Shown: in pieces, positions 47,640-58,435 of the stretch
Numbering within the stretch: position 1 is the stretch's first letter
How the letters are laid out: each line of letters begins with the position of its first letter
Assembly: GCF_038396675.1 (NCBI RefSeq)
Contig: NC_088921.1
Span: forward strand, 46,825,001 to 46,889,000
Length of the DNA: 64,000 bases
Origin: Hydra vulgaris
Taxonomy: Eukaryota > Cnidaria > Hydrozoa > Anthoathecata > Hydridae
Reading direction: 5' to 3'
Made by a program: the position numbers and the translations under genes
The notes under the pieces: model-generated
The model's database searches: none
What the model saw: the letters and a program-made list of their open reading frames with translations, nothing else
What the model was told of the DNA's origin: nothing

Positions 47640-48142
47640 ATGGCAGTTACACTTGTGGAAATTAAAAAAACGATAAAAGACTTGTTTACAAACTACAAAG
47701 TAGAGACGCTGCGCTAAAGCAACAAGAAAGCAACTTTATAAGCATCGTTTGTGCAAACACCAAAATCTTAAACGAAAGATTAGACAAAGTAGAAAAAAAT
47801 ATTTTAGAGAACGCTAAAAAAGTATCAACACTTGCAACAGAAGTTGAAGAAATAAAGATTAGTCTAAATTTTCATGAGGAACTTATTGAAAAAAAAAAAA
47901 AAATGCGTTAGATATTTTCATAAAAAATAAAGCTAACCGTAATGGAATACAAATTAACAACACTGACCACAAAATGCCTCAAAGTTTAAGGGAAAAAACA
48001 TATATATTAACGAAGATTACTGCATAGAGACGAATAAAATAAGAAAGGAATTGCGTGAAAAAAATGAAAATAGAAAGAAAATTGGGAAAATTTGCTTACA
48101 TAACATACGACATGCTTATTGTACGCGAGTGAAAGACAAATA
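47640..48142 (+). pseudogene. LINE ORF1 protein, broken
   Basis: Begins MAVTLVEIKKTIKDLFTNYK and shifts frame almost at once. The second frame has a coiled coil (ILNERLDKVEKNILENAKKV, then STLATEVEEIK). The C-terminal end YINEDYCIETNKIRKELREK is the counterpart of YINEDFSFET in the first copy. The central RNLR motif region is deleted. It ends at the TAA at about 48140, about 100 bp before ORF2. Confidence 0.65.
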
Positions 48143-48242
48143 AAAAGTAATTTTCTACTTATTTTATTTGCGGTTTGTTTTAATTTTAATTTATTTTTTG
48201 AATACTTTTATTGATAATATATCAATAACGAAACCTTTTAAA

Positions 48243-50382
48243 ATGAATCCGAAAACGTCTGAATACGAAAGTCTTTTTGAAAAAATTTTAGATAAGGTTT
48301 TCAAAATAAATGATCAAAACACTTTTGATAAATATGACCTTGACAAAAACTTTATTGATAACTTTTTATTAATGTATATGGAAACACCTTACATGTTTCC
48401 AGATGAAATAAATAAGTATTTAAAAGATGAAAAACCTTATGAGAGCCTTTCTCTTGTTCATCTCAATATTAGAAGCGCTAAAGCAAATTTTGAAAACTTT
48501 AAAATATTCTTAGAGGAAAGCAATTTTACTTTTAATATTATTTGTTTAAGCTAAACATGGTTAACTGATGACAAAGTTAACGAAAGCACGCCTTTTCAAT
48601 TAAATAACTATGAAGGAGTGTATTTGCAGAAGAAATCGAAAAAAAGAGGCGGGGGTGTTGTATTTTACGTCAAAAATAGTTTGCGGTATAAATTACGAAA
48701 CGACCTATGCATATCTGATTACGACAGGGAATTTGTTTCTATTGAAATCATTAACAATAACTCTAAAAATACCTTAACATCATGCTGTTATAAATCGACA
48801 CAAACATCAACAGAAATATTCTCAAATCATCTTCAAAATATTATTTTGAAAAGCTCCCAAGAAAAAAAAAATTATTTATCCTAAGGCGGCATTTTTCTTT
48901 GGATAGCCAGGTTAACTTTAAAAGTGAGTTAGCCAATATTGACTGGTCAGATTTTGAATCCTCAAATGATACCAATTTAATGTATAATACGTTAATAGAT
49001 ATTTTTTTATTTCTTTATGATAAACACTTCCCCAAAGTAGTAAAAACAACTAAATTTAAAGACATAAATTCACGTTGGTTGAGTAAAGGTCTTAATAAAT
49101 CATCTAAGCGGAAACAACGATTATATATGAAGTACCTTTAAAAAAATGCGATAAAAAAAAATCGGAATACAAGAGTTATGCAAGTCTCTTTGAGAAAATT
49201 AAAAAGACCGCCAAAGCTAGTTATTATAATAAACTACTTGAAAAGTGTCAAACAGATTCTAGGAAAACATGGCAATTATTAAATGAAATTATTGGTAAAC
49301 CAAAAATTAACAAACCGCGCTTTCCTAAAACTATAAAAATCAACCATAAAACAATTAATGATGAAAACATCATTGCAAATGAGTTTAACAACTTCTTTGT
49401 TAATATAGGATTAAAACTTACGTCCCAAATTTCTAGTATAAATAAATCTTTTGATAAATATTTAGATCGTAATAAAAATGAATTGAATAACGAAAAACTA
49501 ACCATGTTAGAATTTGACAATGCTTTTAAAAGCCTAAAAAGAAACAAAGCAACCGGAATCGACGATATTAATAGCAACATAGTAATTAACTGCCAAAACG
49601 ATAGAAAGCTACTTAGGTAAACGTGTGCAATCTATATACTATGAATTTAATAAACTCTCTAATCCTTCTATATTAAAGTGTGGTGTTCCTCAGGGTTCAA
49701 TACTTAGGCCTTTGCTTTTTATAATCTATGTTAACGATCTCTATCGGGCATCAAAAAGAATTTTAACTAACTTTTTAATGTTTGGTGATGATAGCAACTT
49801 TTTTATCTCCGGATAAATTATAAACGAACTGTGCGTAGAAATGAATCAAGAATTAGAAAAAATTTCTGGATGGTTTAGAGCAAATAAACTTTCTATTAAC
49901 TCAAGTAAAACGAAGTTTTCTTTATTTCATCCTTCTTATAAAAAAAAGAAGTCGAACTTTCTCTTCCAAAATTGTTTATTGAAAATAGAGAAATAAGTAG
50001 GGATAATGTTCATAAATTTTTAGGTGTTTTTATTGATGAAAATCTAAATTGGTATAAATATACCGCCTATTTAGGTAGTAAAATATCTAAAAGTATCGGA
50101 GTAATATACCGATCAAGCTATTTATTGAAAAAACCGCTACTCAAACAAATCTACTATAGCTTTGTTCAAAGTTATTTAAAGTACGGTAATACCGCATGGG
50201 GTAGTACCTATAAAAGCAAACTAGAACCTCTCTATCGTAAACAGAAGCATGCTATACGAGTAATTAATTTTAAAAATAAAAAAGAACACACAATGCCTCT
50301 TTTTGAACAGATGTCTTTACTAACATTGTTTGAACTAAATATATATAATGTTCTAAGTCTTATGTATAATAGTATAATGTAA
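48243..50382 (+). pseudogene. LINE ORF2 (endonuclease + reverse transcriptase), broken
   Basis: Starts MNPKTSEYESLFEKILDKVF. The endonuclease begins LSLVHLNIRSAKANFENFKI. The conserved SETW motif reads S-stop-TW (TAA at 48552-48554), so the catalytic E codon itself has become a stop. GGGVVFYVKNSLRYKLRND follows. The linker has SRWLSKGLNKSSKRKQRLY, WQLLNEIIGKPK and ANEFNNFFVNIG. The reverse transcriptase starts LKRNKATGIDDINSNIV, then jumps by deletion to CGVPQGSILRPLLFIIYVND and the catalytic box FMFGDDSNFF (normally YADD). It ends with a thumb-like region (HKFLGVFIDENLNW, SYLKYGNTAWGSTYKSKL). Several frameshifts. Inactive. Confidence 0.85.
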
Positions 50383-50460
50383 AAAGTTCCTTCAATTTTC
50401 TATAGTCTTTATAAACAAAAGCTAGAGAATAAATACCTGTTAAATTTAAAGTTATGAATT

Positions 50461-51420
50461 AATTTTAAAATACAAAAATTTACTTTCTGATTTTTTCTAA
50501 ATTTGTTTCTAAATACTTTAATATATTAAATTATATATTAAAGTATATTAAAAAATTTTATATATTAAAAATATTATATAAATTAAAAATAAAAAAAAAT
50601 AATTTTTTTTTTGAAGATAAAAAACATTATCTTCTTCTTCAAAAAAAAGTTGTTAAACCATTAACGAAAATTTTCTACGATAGAAAATGCAGTTTTTTTT
50701 TAGTTTCTCGAAAGTTTACATAGTTGAGCTTACCCCCTTTTAACATTTACCAATTCAATTAATCTTTCAATAATAAGTAAAAAATGTTGTGTAATTTAAA
50801 ATTTTAAATATTATGAGAAAAAATAATCCAAAATCATTTCTCCATTTCCAGAACATCTTTTATTTTTCAACAATGTCGAAAAATGCAAAATGTCCTACGA
50901 AAAGCTATCGATCTGCACAGTTTTACTAAAAAGTTTAAGTTGAGAAGAATATAATTTAATAGTGGAGAATTTTCTTAAAATTTTGGGGTCCTTATGACAG
51001 GTTTTGAACCTCTAGCCACACCATTATATATTGCTTTTGCTGAAAACTGTTTAATGGTCTTTACAAAACACGGAAAATGGTTTTTACAAAAAGTGGAAAC
51101 TTAATCCCGAAATAAGTCAACATGAGTTGAACCAATTGCACATTCAATTACTTTCCAAATAAAAAGAATTAGAAATGAGACTTAAATATGAAACAACTTT
51201 TAATTAATTGCAATAACAGAATGTTGATTAGGAAATTAGAAAATTAAAGGAAATTTTTCAAGAATACTTGATATAATAAGATTGTTAGCAAAACAATACT
51301 TGAATACTCAATATAATTAGGTTCTTAGCAAAATTTGAAGTTTTGAGGTCATCGTGAAAGTGTTCATTAGGAAGAAATCAATTCAACGGAAAATAGAGTA
51401 AATCTTTTAGAGCTTGTTAA
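50461..51420. other. Intergenic, nothing recognised
   Basis: AT-rich. At about 50520-50585 there are repeated TATATTAAA words. No gene. Confidence 0.45.
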
Positions 51421-51424
51421 CTTG

Positions 51425-51514
51425 ATAGTAAAGTACGATCCAGTAAAGTACGATCCAGTAAAATACGATCCAGTAAAGTACGATCCAGTAAAGTACGATC
51501 CAGTAAAGTACGAT
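51425..51514. repeat. 15-bp minisatellite, about six units
   Basis: AGTAAAGTACGATCC repeated in near-perfect tandem. One frame reads as (VKYDP)n and runs into the hAT-like fragment that follows, but this is a repeat artefact, not a designed domain. Confidence 0.9.
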
Positions 51515-51574
51515 CCATTAATACTTAAGCACGCAGTAAAAATTAAGATAAAGATAAATACAGGATCTCCAATT

Positions 51575-51780
51575 TGTCGTCTAAGATTTAAAATGAATTT
51601 AGAGAGCTATGGGGAAGTGTTGTGAGAAAAACAATTGTTGATCGAATTAATCAAGCTAAATACTTTTGTGTAATATTTGACAGCACTTTAGATATTTTTC
51701 ACAAAGATCAAACTAGTCCTATTATTAGATATGTAGTTATTTTTTAAACCATTATTATGATTTAAACAAAATTAAAATAT
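51575..51780 (+). pseudogene. hAT-like (ZMYM1-type) transposase fragment
   Basis: With one frameshift the plus strand reads VRKTIVDRINQAKYF-like sequence followed by VIFDSTLDIFHKDQTSPIIR and YVVI. This is the first catalytic region of a large group of hAT-derived proteins (..YF...DST.D..H.DQ....IRYV). A short remnant only; the neighbouring minisatellites suggest local repeat instability. Confidence 0.6.
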
Positions 51781-52036
51781 GATGGATAAGATTTTTAAAA
51801 ATGCAGAAAACAGGCTTATGGTAATGCTGCCTTAATGGCAGGAAAGTACAGCAGTATTTAAACTCGTTTTAGATTAATAAATCAGAACGTAGAATTTATA
51901 GCATGTACAAATCAATTTTTAAAGCTGTCATGTATACACGCAGTTTCTGCTATTATCGATTCCAAAATATTTATTGGCAAAAATCGAAAATCAATTAACT
52001 ATTGAACAGTTGTTTTTATTATTTTCTTTTTTCACT

Positions 52037-52165
52037 CATTGATGAAATATTTTATGAAATATTTTATGAAATATTTTATGAAATATTTTATGAAATATTT
52101 TATGAAATATTTTATGAAATATTTTATGAAATATTTTATGAAATATTTTATGAAATATATTATAT
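52037..52165. repeat. 12-bp minisatellite, about eleven units
   Basis: TGAAATATTTTA repeated in tandem with almost no variation, ending in diverged units at about 52150-52180. One frame reads (EIFY)n, an artefact. Confidence 0.95.
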
Positions 52166-52329
52166 TAATGAAATATTTTACTATCGGTCACTAGTCTAGG
52201 TGTTAAACAGAGTGTAGAAACTCACTAGAGTGTTAGAGCAGAAGCAGCAACTATAATTAAAAAATTTTTTTCAAGCGCCTCGGAAAAATTGACATCTAAA
52301 AAATTAAGCAGTAAAACAATATCATATAC

Positions 52330-54260
52330 TAGAATATTATTCAAGTCAATTTTACGATTGCTTTAACGAGTTTAAAACGATGCCTATAATAAATAAGCCA
52401 ACAAAATTAACTCAAAACTGTTTTTCTGCGATCGACAATACTTTCACAAATAGCTGTAGTTATTCCACTTTTAAATCTGGTATTATTAGAAGTGACATTC
52501 CCAGTTTTTGCAATTTTCAAAAAAACAAAAGATATATTAAAAAAGGATTCTTACTTGAAAAAAAAAATCATTATTACCCGAGGAAAAAATATGTTTAAAC
52601 TAGAGTTGTCTTTTGTAAATTGTAACTGAGACATATGGTAATTACAGTTACAACAAAGTTTCAATTTGTACGATAAGCATTTTTATAAAAAATCAAGCCG
52701 TATTAAAACTAAAACACTTCTTAATCGATAAAAGAAATTAAACATAAATAAAGCAACAGGTTTTGATACTATTTCAGCTAGCATAACCAAAGATTGCTAT
52801 GGATTTATTAAAGAAGTTTATATAAGATATTTTCAACAAATGACTCAAAGCAGGTGTTTTTCCAGATAAACTGAATGTTGCAATGATTACAGCCATTTAA
52901 AAAAAAGGAGATAAAAGTTACAAATTATCGACCTATATCGCTGTTACCTGTTTTTTTTTAAAATCTTCGAGTGTATCATGTATAGATGGTTTTTTACATT
53001 TTTGAATGAAAGCAGTTTTCACTACTGTAACCAATATTGTTTTCGACCAAATTACTCTACGGAGCATGTACTTATACAATTAGGTGAAGTTATCAGCGGA
53101 GCATCTTTTCATAATAAGTTCACTTAAACTATATTCTTTGACTTGTAAAAAGCAATTGACGCCGTTAATCAGCAGATTTTACTGAAAAAACTAAAATATT
53201 ATGGAGTATGCTATGAATACCATAAATGTTTTACCAGTTACTCAACTGGTCGAAAACAGTCTATACCTTTAAATGACAGTTTACAGACAAAAAAAACTTA
53301 AAATATTATGTGCGGTTCCACAAGGATTCATCTTAGGTCCTCTACTATTTTTAATCTATATCAAAGATCTGTATAGAGCATCAAGTACTATGTCTACTAT
53401 CATTTTTTCAGACGACACCACTTTATTTTATTCTCACAGTAATATCATCTCTATATTTCAAGTAGCAAACAAAGAACTAGAACACATATTAAACTGGCTT
53501 AGCGCTAACAGCTTGACTTTAAACACTGACAAAACTAAGTTCTCCTTACTCCGATCTAAACAAAAGTTTTAATATATTCCTACATCCTTGCCAATGCTTT
53601 AAATAAAAAACATCAAATTTGAGCGCTCTTTCACAACAAATTACTTGATGTTTTAATATATGGAAACTTATCCTGGACAGTTCATACCAAGTATATACGC
53701 AATAAAATTTTGAGAAAAATTGATATTTTATGTTACATATCTTATGGCAATTATGTTTGGGTTAGCACAAACAAATCTAAACTTGAATGTCTCCTTAAGT
53801 AATAGAATTACTTATTTTCAAAATCATTTCACAAATGCTCATCCTCTTCTATAAAGCATGAGGTCTCCTAATATTTATAAAATAAGCATACTCAAAGTCA
53901 CTCAATTTATGTTCCAACTTCAGTTTAAAAAAACTCCAAAGATTTTCTAAAACATTTTTTCAAAAACATTAAACCGATGCAAAACTCAAACTTACAAGAT
54001 TCTTCATTTCGTATCGTGGCCCAATGTTATGGAATCATTTTACAAGCCTGAGTCGTAAACTTAAAGAAGCCAATACCGCTCAAAAAATTAAAAAGAACAT
54101 AATTGAATTTAATGCCAATCAAAATTCTTTACTTGATTTTTTGTAACAATACACTTTTATCTTTTTATTGATTAAAGGTAACTGATGATAAGATTTTTTC
54201 TTCTTCGTGTTCTCAAGTCATGTAACAACCATATATGATGAAATCTATTTGTATTTATAA
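52330..54260 (+). pseudogene. LINE ORF2 remnant (third CR1/L2-like copy)
   Basis: Pieces in order: MPIINKPTKLTQNCFSAIDN (end of endonuclease, 52380), then a region with FPDKLNVAMITAI and NYRPIS-like sequence (about 52855-52945). The reverse transcriptase continues FRPNYSTEHV-like at 53040, and VPQGFILGPLLFLIYIKDLY followed by TIIFSDDTTLFYSHSN (53305-53445), where the catalytic box is FSDD. LNWLSANSLTLNTDKTKFSL follows, then a decayed C-terminal part to about 54150. Many stops and frameshifts. The 5' end and ORF1 are missing. An ATAAAG-rich stretch at 54250-54280 may mark the tail. Confidence 0.8.
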
Positions 54261-55241
54261 ATAAAGTATTTATGTATTAAAAAATATTATAATACTTTTA
54301 AATATTTTATATGATGGAAATCAACTTGAATTGTAAATGGTTAAAATAAATAAAAGTTCAATTTCTTTTTTTTATCTTAATATATTTATAATATTATCTT
54401 AATTGATTTACCCGTCTTTTTGGAAATTAATAACGCGCATAAATGTCAGCAAATAAAATCGTTAAATGTTCATCAACGCCATATAAAACTAAACTCATTG
54501 CAAACTCATTTCATGGAACAAAGAGTAACAGCTAAAACAATTTGTGAAGAGTTGAAGGTATTGAATTAGCGTCGAGTTAATAGAAGAAAAAATATAAATA
54601 AAGAAAATTGAAGAGACCTGGAGCTTTTCTTAAAACAATTAGTATGAAGAGAAATGCTTTCTATGCATATAATTATAAAAAAAAATAAAAGAAAGTTTTG
54701 ATCTTGATCTGGATGTTCTTGCAAGAAAATATTCGTGTGTAATACCATGGTACCTACTAAATAAAGAATTTCAATATCATTGACTTTATTGACATTAATA
54801 AAGAAAAGTTTCATGTATATAAAAAAAAAATCCTGGTTTTTATGATTGTACTTGCACAACAAGAAGAAGCAAAACGTTGAAAAACCGACACACAAATCCT
54901 TCTTGATCTACTAAAATTTATTGAACAGTATAAGTTAAAAAATTCTGTCCACAGCATTGTAATATTGCTAAAATTTTAAATTAAAAAAAAATTTTAACAA
55001 TTTTTATCAGAGTCGCTAGTTGCAAAAGGAGCTTCTCCAATGGCCAAAAAAATTTTGGAAGGGGGCTGAAACGGAAATTAAAGGGAAATTTAATTTCCGT
55101 TTCAGGAAACGGAATTTAAAGGGGAAAGTTTAAACGGAAACAAAGAGGAAAGGCAGCCAGACTCAGAATTTGAATGAAAAAAAAAGGAAATTTTGTGAAA
55201 GTTGGGGACTATTGCCCCTCCGCCTCCTTCTTACGCCAGTG
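54261..55241. other. Intergenic, nothing recognised
   Basis: AT-rich. A G/A-rich patch with partial inverted and direct repeats of GGAAATTAAAGGGAAATTTA-type words lies at 55075-55150. No gene. The last 5 bp (CAGTG, 55237-55241) are the left copy of the Transib target duplication. Confidence 0.45.
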
Positions 55242-55280
55242 CACAGTGGGCCGGATATTAGACTTATGGTGGACAAAATC
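55242..55280 (+). repeat. Transib left terminus, RSS-like with 23-bp spacer
   Basis: Heptamer CACAGTG (55242-55248), identical to the V(D)J recombination-signal heptamer, then 23 bp, then GACAAAATC (55272-55280). If the A-rich block is read one base later as ACAAAATCA, the spacer is 24. It lies beyond the 3' end of the transposase gene. Confidence 0.85.
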
Positions 55281-55688
55281 ATTTTGATAATTTTTTTTTT
55301 ACTAAAGTCCTTTAAATGTCTAAATAAACACATAATAATAAAAAATATTCGTTTTTACTATAAATTTTAGTTAAATTATTGAATATACTGAAAATAATAG
55401 AAAAAACTTTAAAAAACGCGGGTTTGTAATTTTTTATATTTGAGTTCTCATAAAATGCTTATGAGGTTTTAATTATATTTTATGATGAAATATAAATTCT
55501 CTAGATTAATTATGGTAGTAATTAGTAAAATTCTAGTCTAAAGAATTACATTTTTTAATTTTTAAATCTATTACCCCCAAATTCTGAATAACATTATTTT
55601 AAGTTTTTTTGTACTATAGAGAAAAAAGGCTACTTGTAGGAAAAAGAAAACAAAGCTTGTACTAATTTATATATTACAGATCATTCAA

Positions 55689-57722
55689 TTACGGAGCTGA
55701 TTCTTTCAACAACTCAAGAACTTCACTGGGAAATTTATGCAAACTTTGATTGTTATTTAACTTTAGTTTTCTAAGAGATGTTATAACGGGATCACTGGAT
55801 ACAAGAAGCCTATTAATCAAATCTTGGTTTGTATCTTTTCTTGAAGTCTTTCTGCTAAAATGTTCCCGAAAGTTCTTGAAGTCTTTATTTCGCGCCTCAA
55901 GGGCATCTTTAGACATTATTCCGATTGGTAGAAATTGTCTTTCAATTATAGCATGACCATGAACCAAAATTTTGTGGACAGATTGTGACATATAGTACCA
56001 TGAATAATTGGATATATAAAGTTTTAGAGCGGTTATGCAAAAAACTTTAAACTTTATAGTATCTATTTCATATCCTGATGACAAAGTGACTAAAATAATA
56101 TAAAAATAATATATAAGAGTTTCATCAACTTTTAATATCTCGGCGGTTAATTTATAGTTTGCAAAAGCTCAGCGGGAAGTATTTCCGTCGTTACTAGTAC
56201 CTTAAAAATTAGAAAATTATATCTTATATTTAATATATTGTATGGATATATAATATATATTTTATATAATACAAAATTTGACTTACCCGAACCTCCACTT
56301 TTCGGAAAATCCACAACCAATCCTAATTGGTTCATAAAATCGGTCTGAATTCGGCACTTTACTTGCTCTACCGCTAATTTATCAGCTACGGCTCTAGCCT
56401 GCCATTTTCCGGTTTCCTTTTTATATCCAACATGAAGTATTAGTTCAAAAAAGTTTATCCAAGCGTGTAAACTAGATAAACCATATTTAAACTCTAAATT
56501 ATTGGTGTCTAAATTCATAACTTTCTCCAAGTTATTAATGTTTTTTGGAGATAAACCACAAACTGGACAACACTGTGTCGAGTTTGCCATAGTTGATAAA
56601 ATTGTTTGAATTTTACCATCTACCATGGTCAGCTCAATAAAACATTTTACAGCTAATTCTTTCCCAGCAAAAGTAATGTTAATAACATCACAGTTCTCAA
56701 TTTCGGAATCAATAGTTTTTTTTTCTTCTTCCACAACATTCTTAGTTTCCTTTTGAAAAGAAAATCTAACGGGTCGACAATATGCAGTTGATGACGGCTT
56801 TTCGTTTCTCCACACTACTACGTTTTTATTATTATAAAATCCGCTGAGTTCTAATAGTACTATGCAAGTCATAAATAAGCACTCTTCATTTTTTAGATTT
56901 CGTTCAATGTTTTCATTATGGCTAACCTGCTTGTAAACGCTTTGCCCTGTAGCACCATCAAACCCAGCTTTGCATCTAAATGTCAGTTTAGTTAGTTCTT
57001 CTAACATTGTTATTAGCACAGGAGCTTGTGCGTCACACAGTCTTTCAAGAGTGTGCATAAGAAGGTCTTTTAGCGGTATGTTTACGGCATACTCATCTAC
57101 ATAAACGTTTTTGGGATAACATTTAGATTTTGAAAACCGTATATCATTATATAAAGGATAAATGTGGCGGCCTTTTTCTTCTGCGCCATTTCGTAAAAGC
57201 TGGTATGTTGATTTTGATAAACCACCATCAACAACCAATGCTAGACCTTCATCCGGTGTGTACTTCATAAGATTTTTAACTGGTTTTTCATCTGAAATTT
57301 CGGCAATTTTTCTAGCAGTCTCGTACTTAAACTCATTTCTAAATTTTAATTTTGTTGCATGAAGTAATTCAGAGCCAGATAAACTGTTAATAACATTGTT
57401 AAGCTTTCTCTTTTTTTTTTTTGTTGCATGAGTTTTTAAAAGAGCAACAAGGTCTTCCAACGTCATTAACTGTAGAATTTAGAATGTACGTAAACTAAAA
57501 ATCTTGAGCTAACCATTTTTCATTGCTTTTTTCAAAGTAATTTGCATCATTATTTGCAGCTATCCACTTTTTACGATATACTTTTATAAAGTTTTTACAC
57601 TCACAATCGTTTAGTGTAATATCTACTGAAGATAGGAGAGTTAATACTGATGAAAAAAATGATTTATCATTAGGAAGTAGTTTGTTTTGTCTTATAAGTG
57701 TGTGAATCTCACCAATTTTCAT
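55689..57722 (-). pseudogene. Transib transposase (RAG1 core homologue), near-intact
   Basis: The cut-and-paste recombinase of the element and a homologue of the RAG1 core. From the N-terminus: MKIGEIHTLIRQNKLLPND (possible start 57722, after a TTTTAG that could be an acceptor), up to NEKWLAQDF-stop near 57495. The frame then resumes at MTLEDLVALLKTHATKKKKR (57466). Core motifs: EGLALVVDGGLSK, GFDGATGQSVYKQ (first catalytic D, codon 56957-56959), CRPVRFSFQKETK, IELTMVDGKIQ (second D, 56618-56620), CCPVCGLSP 17 residues later (zinc CxxC), YGLSSLHAWINFFE and LGLVVDFPKSGGSG. An 86-nt GT-AG intron (56286-56201) joins to TSNDGNTSR, then a TGA (56171-56169), then AFANYKLTAEILKVDE, SSGYEID, SQSVHKILVHG and LEARNKDFKNFREHFSRK (catalytic E, 55896-55898). 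The stop is just before 55689. All three acids and the spacing seen in RAG1 are kept. Only the TGA and the N-terminal junction break it. Confidence 0.92.
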
Positions 57723-58402
57723 ATTATAACTAAAATAAAAAACAAAAAAAGTATTATTCAAACAGTACAATGTGCATTGAATTGTATTGGAGAAAAATAA
57801 CATCTGTTATTGTTTGGTTGAATAAAAAACATGACGTTTCAAATAAGTATTTCGATTTCAAGCGAATAATACGATTTGAAACTCGTATTTTTAAAGTATC
57901 AAATAAACTCAAAATGGTAAATAATGGGCGATGTATACAGTTCTAATAGGTTATAGACATGTAGCATTTACTAGCTCAAGCACTCGATATAGGTTCTCGT
58001 AGGTTCCCTAACTTATCTGACACTTTTTGTACGAAATAAAAGTATTAAATATTATAAACTTACCTTGTTATAATAAAGCCAGTTTACAAATGTTTTATAA
58101 ACAATGACTTTTTCTATTTATTTTTTTCATAAAGCTATACAATTTAATAGTTAAAATAAATAAACTAATTGCGCATACACGTATTTTTTTTAAAGTTACT
58201 GTTAACAAAAGATATACACAAAAATAAAAAAAACTCGCGCTTTTTTAAAAAAATAAATAAAATTATTATACATGGAACCGCAATTGATTTTTGTGGTTTT
58301 GAAAGATACTATTAAACTCAAACAAATGTTTTAATTAGTCAGTAGAGTATTGCGATTATGTTTTATAATATGATTTTTGAAATAATAAACTTTCATTTTT
58401 GA

Positions 58403-58430
58403 GGTTTTGTCCACCACCTGGCCCACTGTG
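58403..58430 (-). repeat. Transib right terminus, RSS-like with 12-bp spacer
   Basis: Read inward on the minus strand: heptamer CACAGTG (58430-58424), then 12 bp (58423-58412), then GACAAAACC (58411-58403). With the one-base shift (ACAAAACCT) the spacer is 13. It lies upstream of the transposase gene. Confidence 0.85.
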
Positions 58431-58435
58431 CAGTG

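Larger units (their letters stand above)
47640..50460 (+). mobile_element. CR1/L2-like LINE with ORF1 and ORF2, internally deleted
   Basis: Same family as the LINE at 0.2-4.2 kb. It keeps the start of ORF1 (ATG at 47640) and the start and end of ORF2, but with internal deletions: the C-terminal endonuclease near 48880, and the N-terminal half of the reverse transcriptase near 49605. Total length is 2.8 kb. Confidence 0.85.
55242..58430 (-). mobile_element. Complete Transib (RAG1-type) DNA transposon
   Basis: 3189 bp bounded by a perfect 5-bp direct repeat CAGTG (55237-55241 and 58431-58435), the length made by Transib and RAG transposition. Both termini begin CACAGTGGGCC from the outside. 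Both also carry GGTGGACAAAA followed by TC or CC, nearer to the heptamer at the right end by 11 bp. Between them, on the minus strand, lies one transposase gene. I see no second gene, in particular no Kelch-type RAG2-like frame. The single nonsense codon and well-preserved ends suggest fairly recent insertion. Confidence 0.95.

Noticed and set aside
51422..51625. Repeat protein (VKYDP)n
   Set aside because: A 15-bp minisatellite in frame by chance. The downstream part belongs to a hAT remnant in another frame.
52002..52199. Repeat protein (EIFY)n
   Set aside because: Translation of a 12-bp minisatellite.
57800..58400. RAG2-like gene beside the Transib transposase
   Set aside because: I looked for a Kelch-type frame in either strand of the non-transposase parts of the element (55281-55688 and 57723-58402). 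They are too short and have no such frame.
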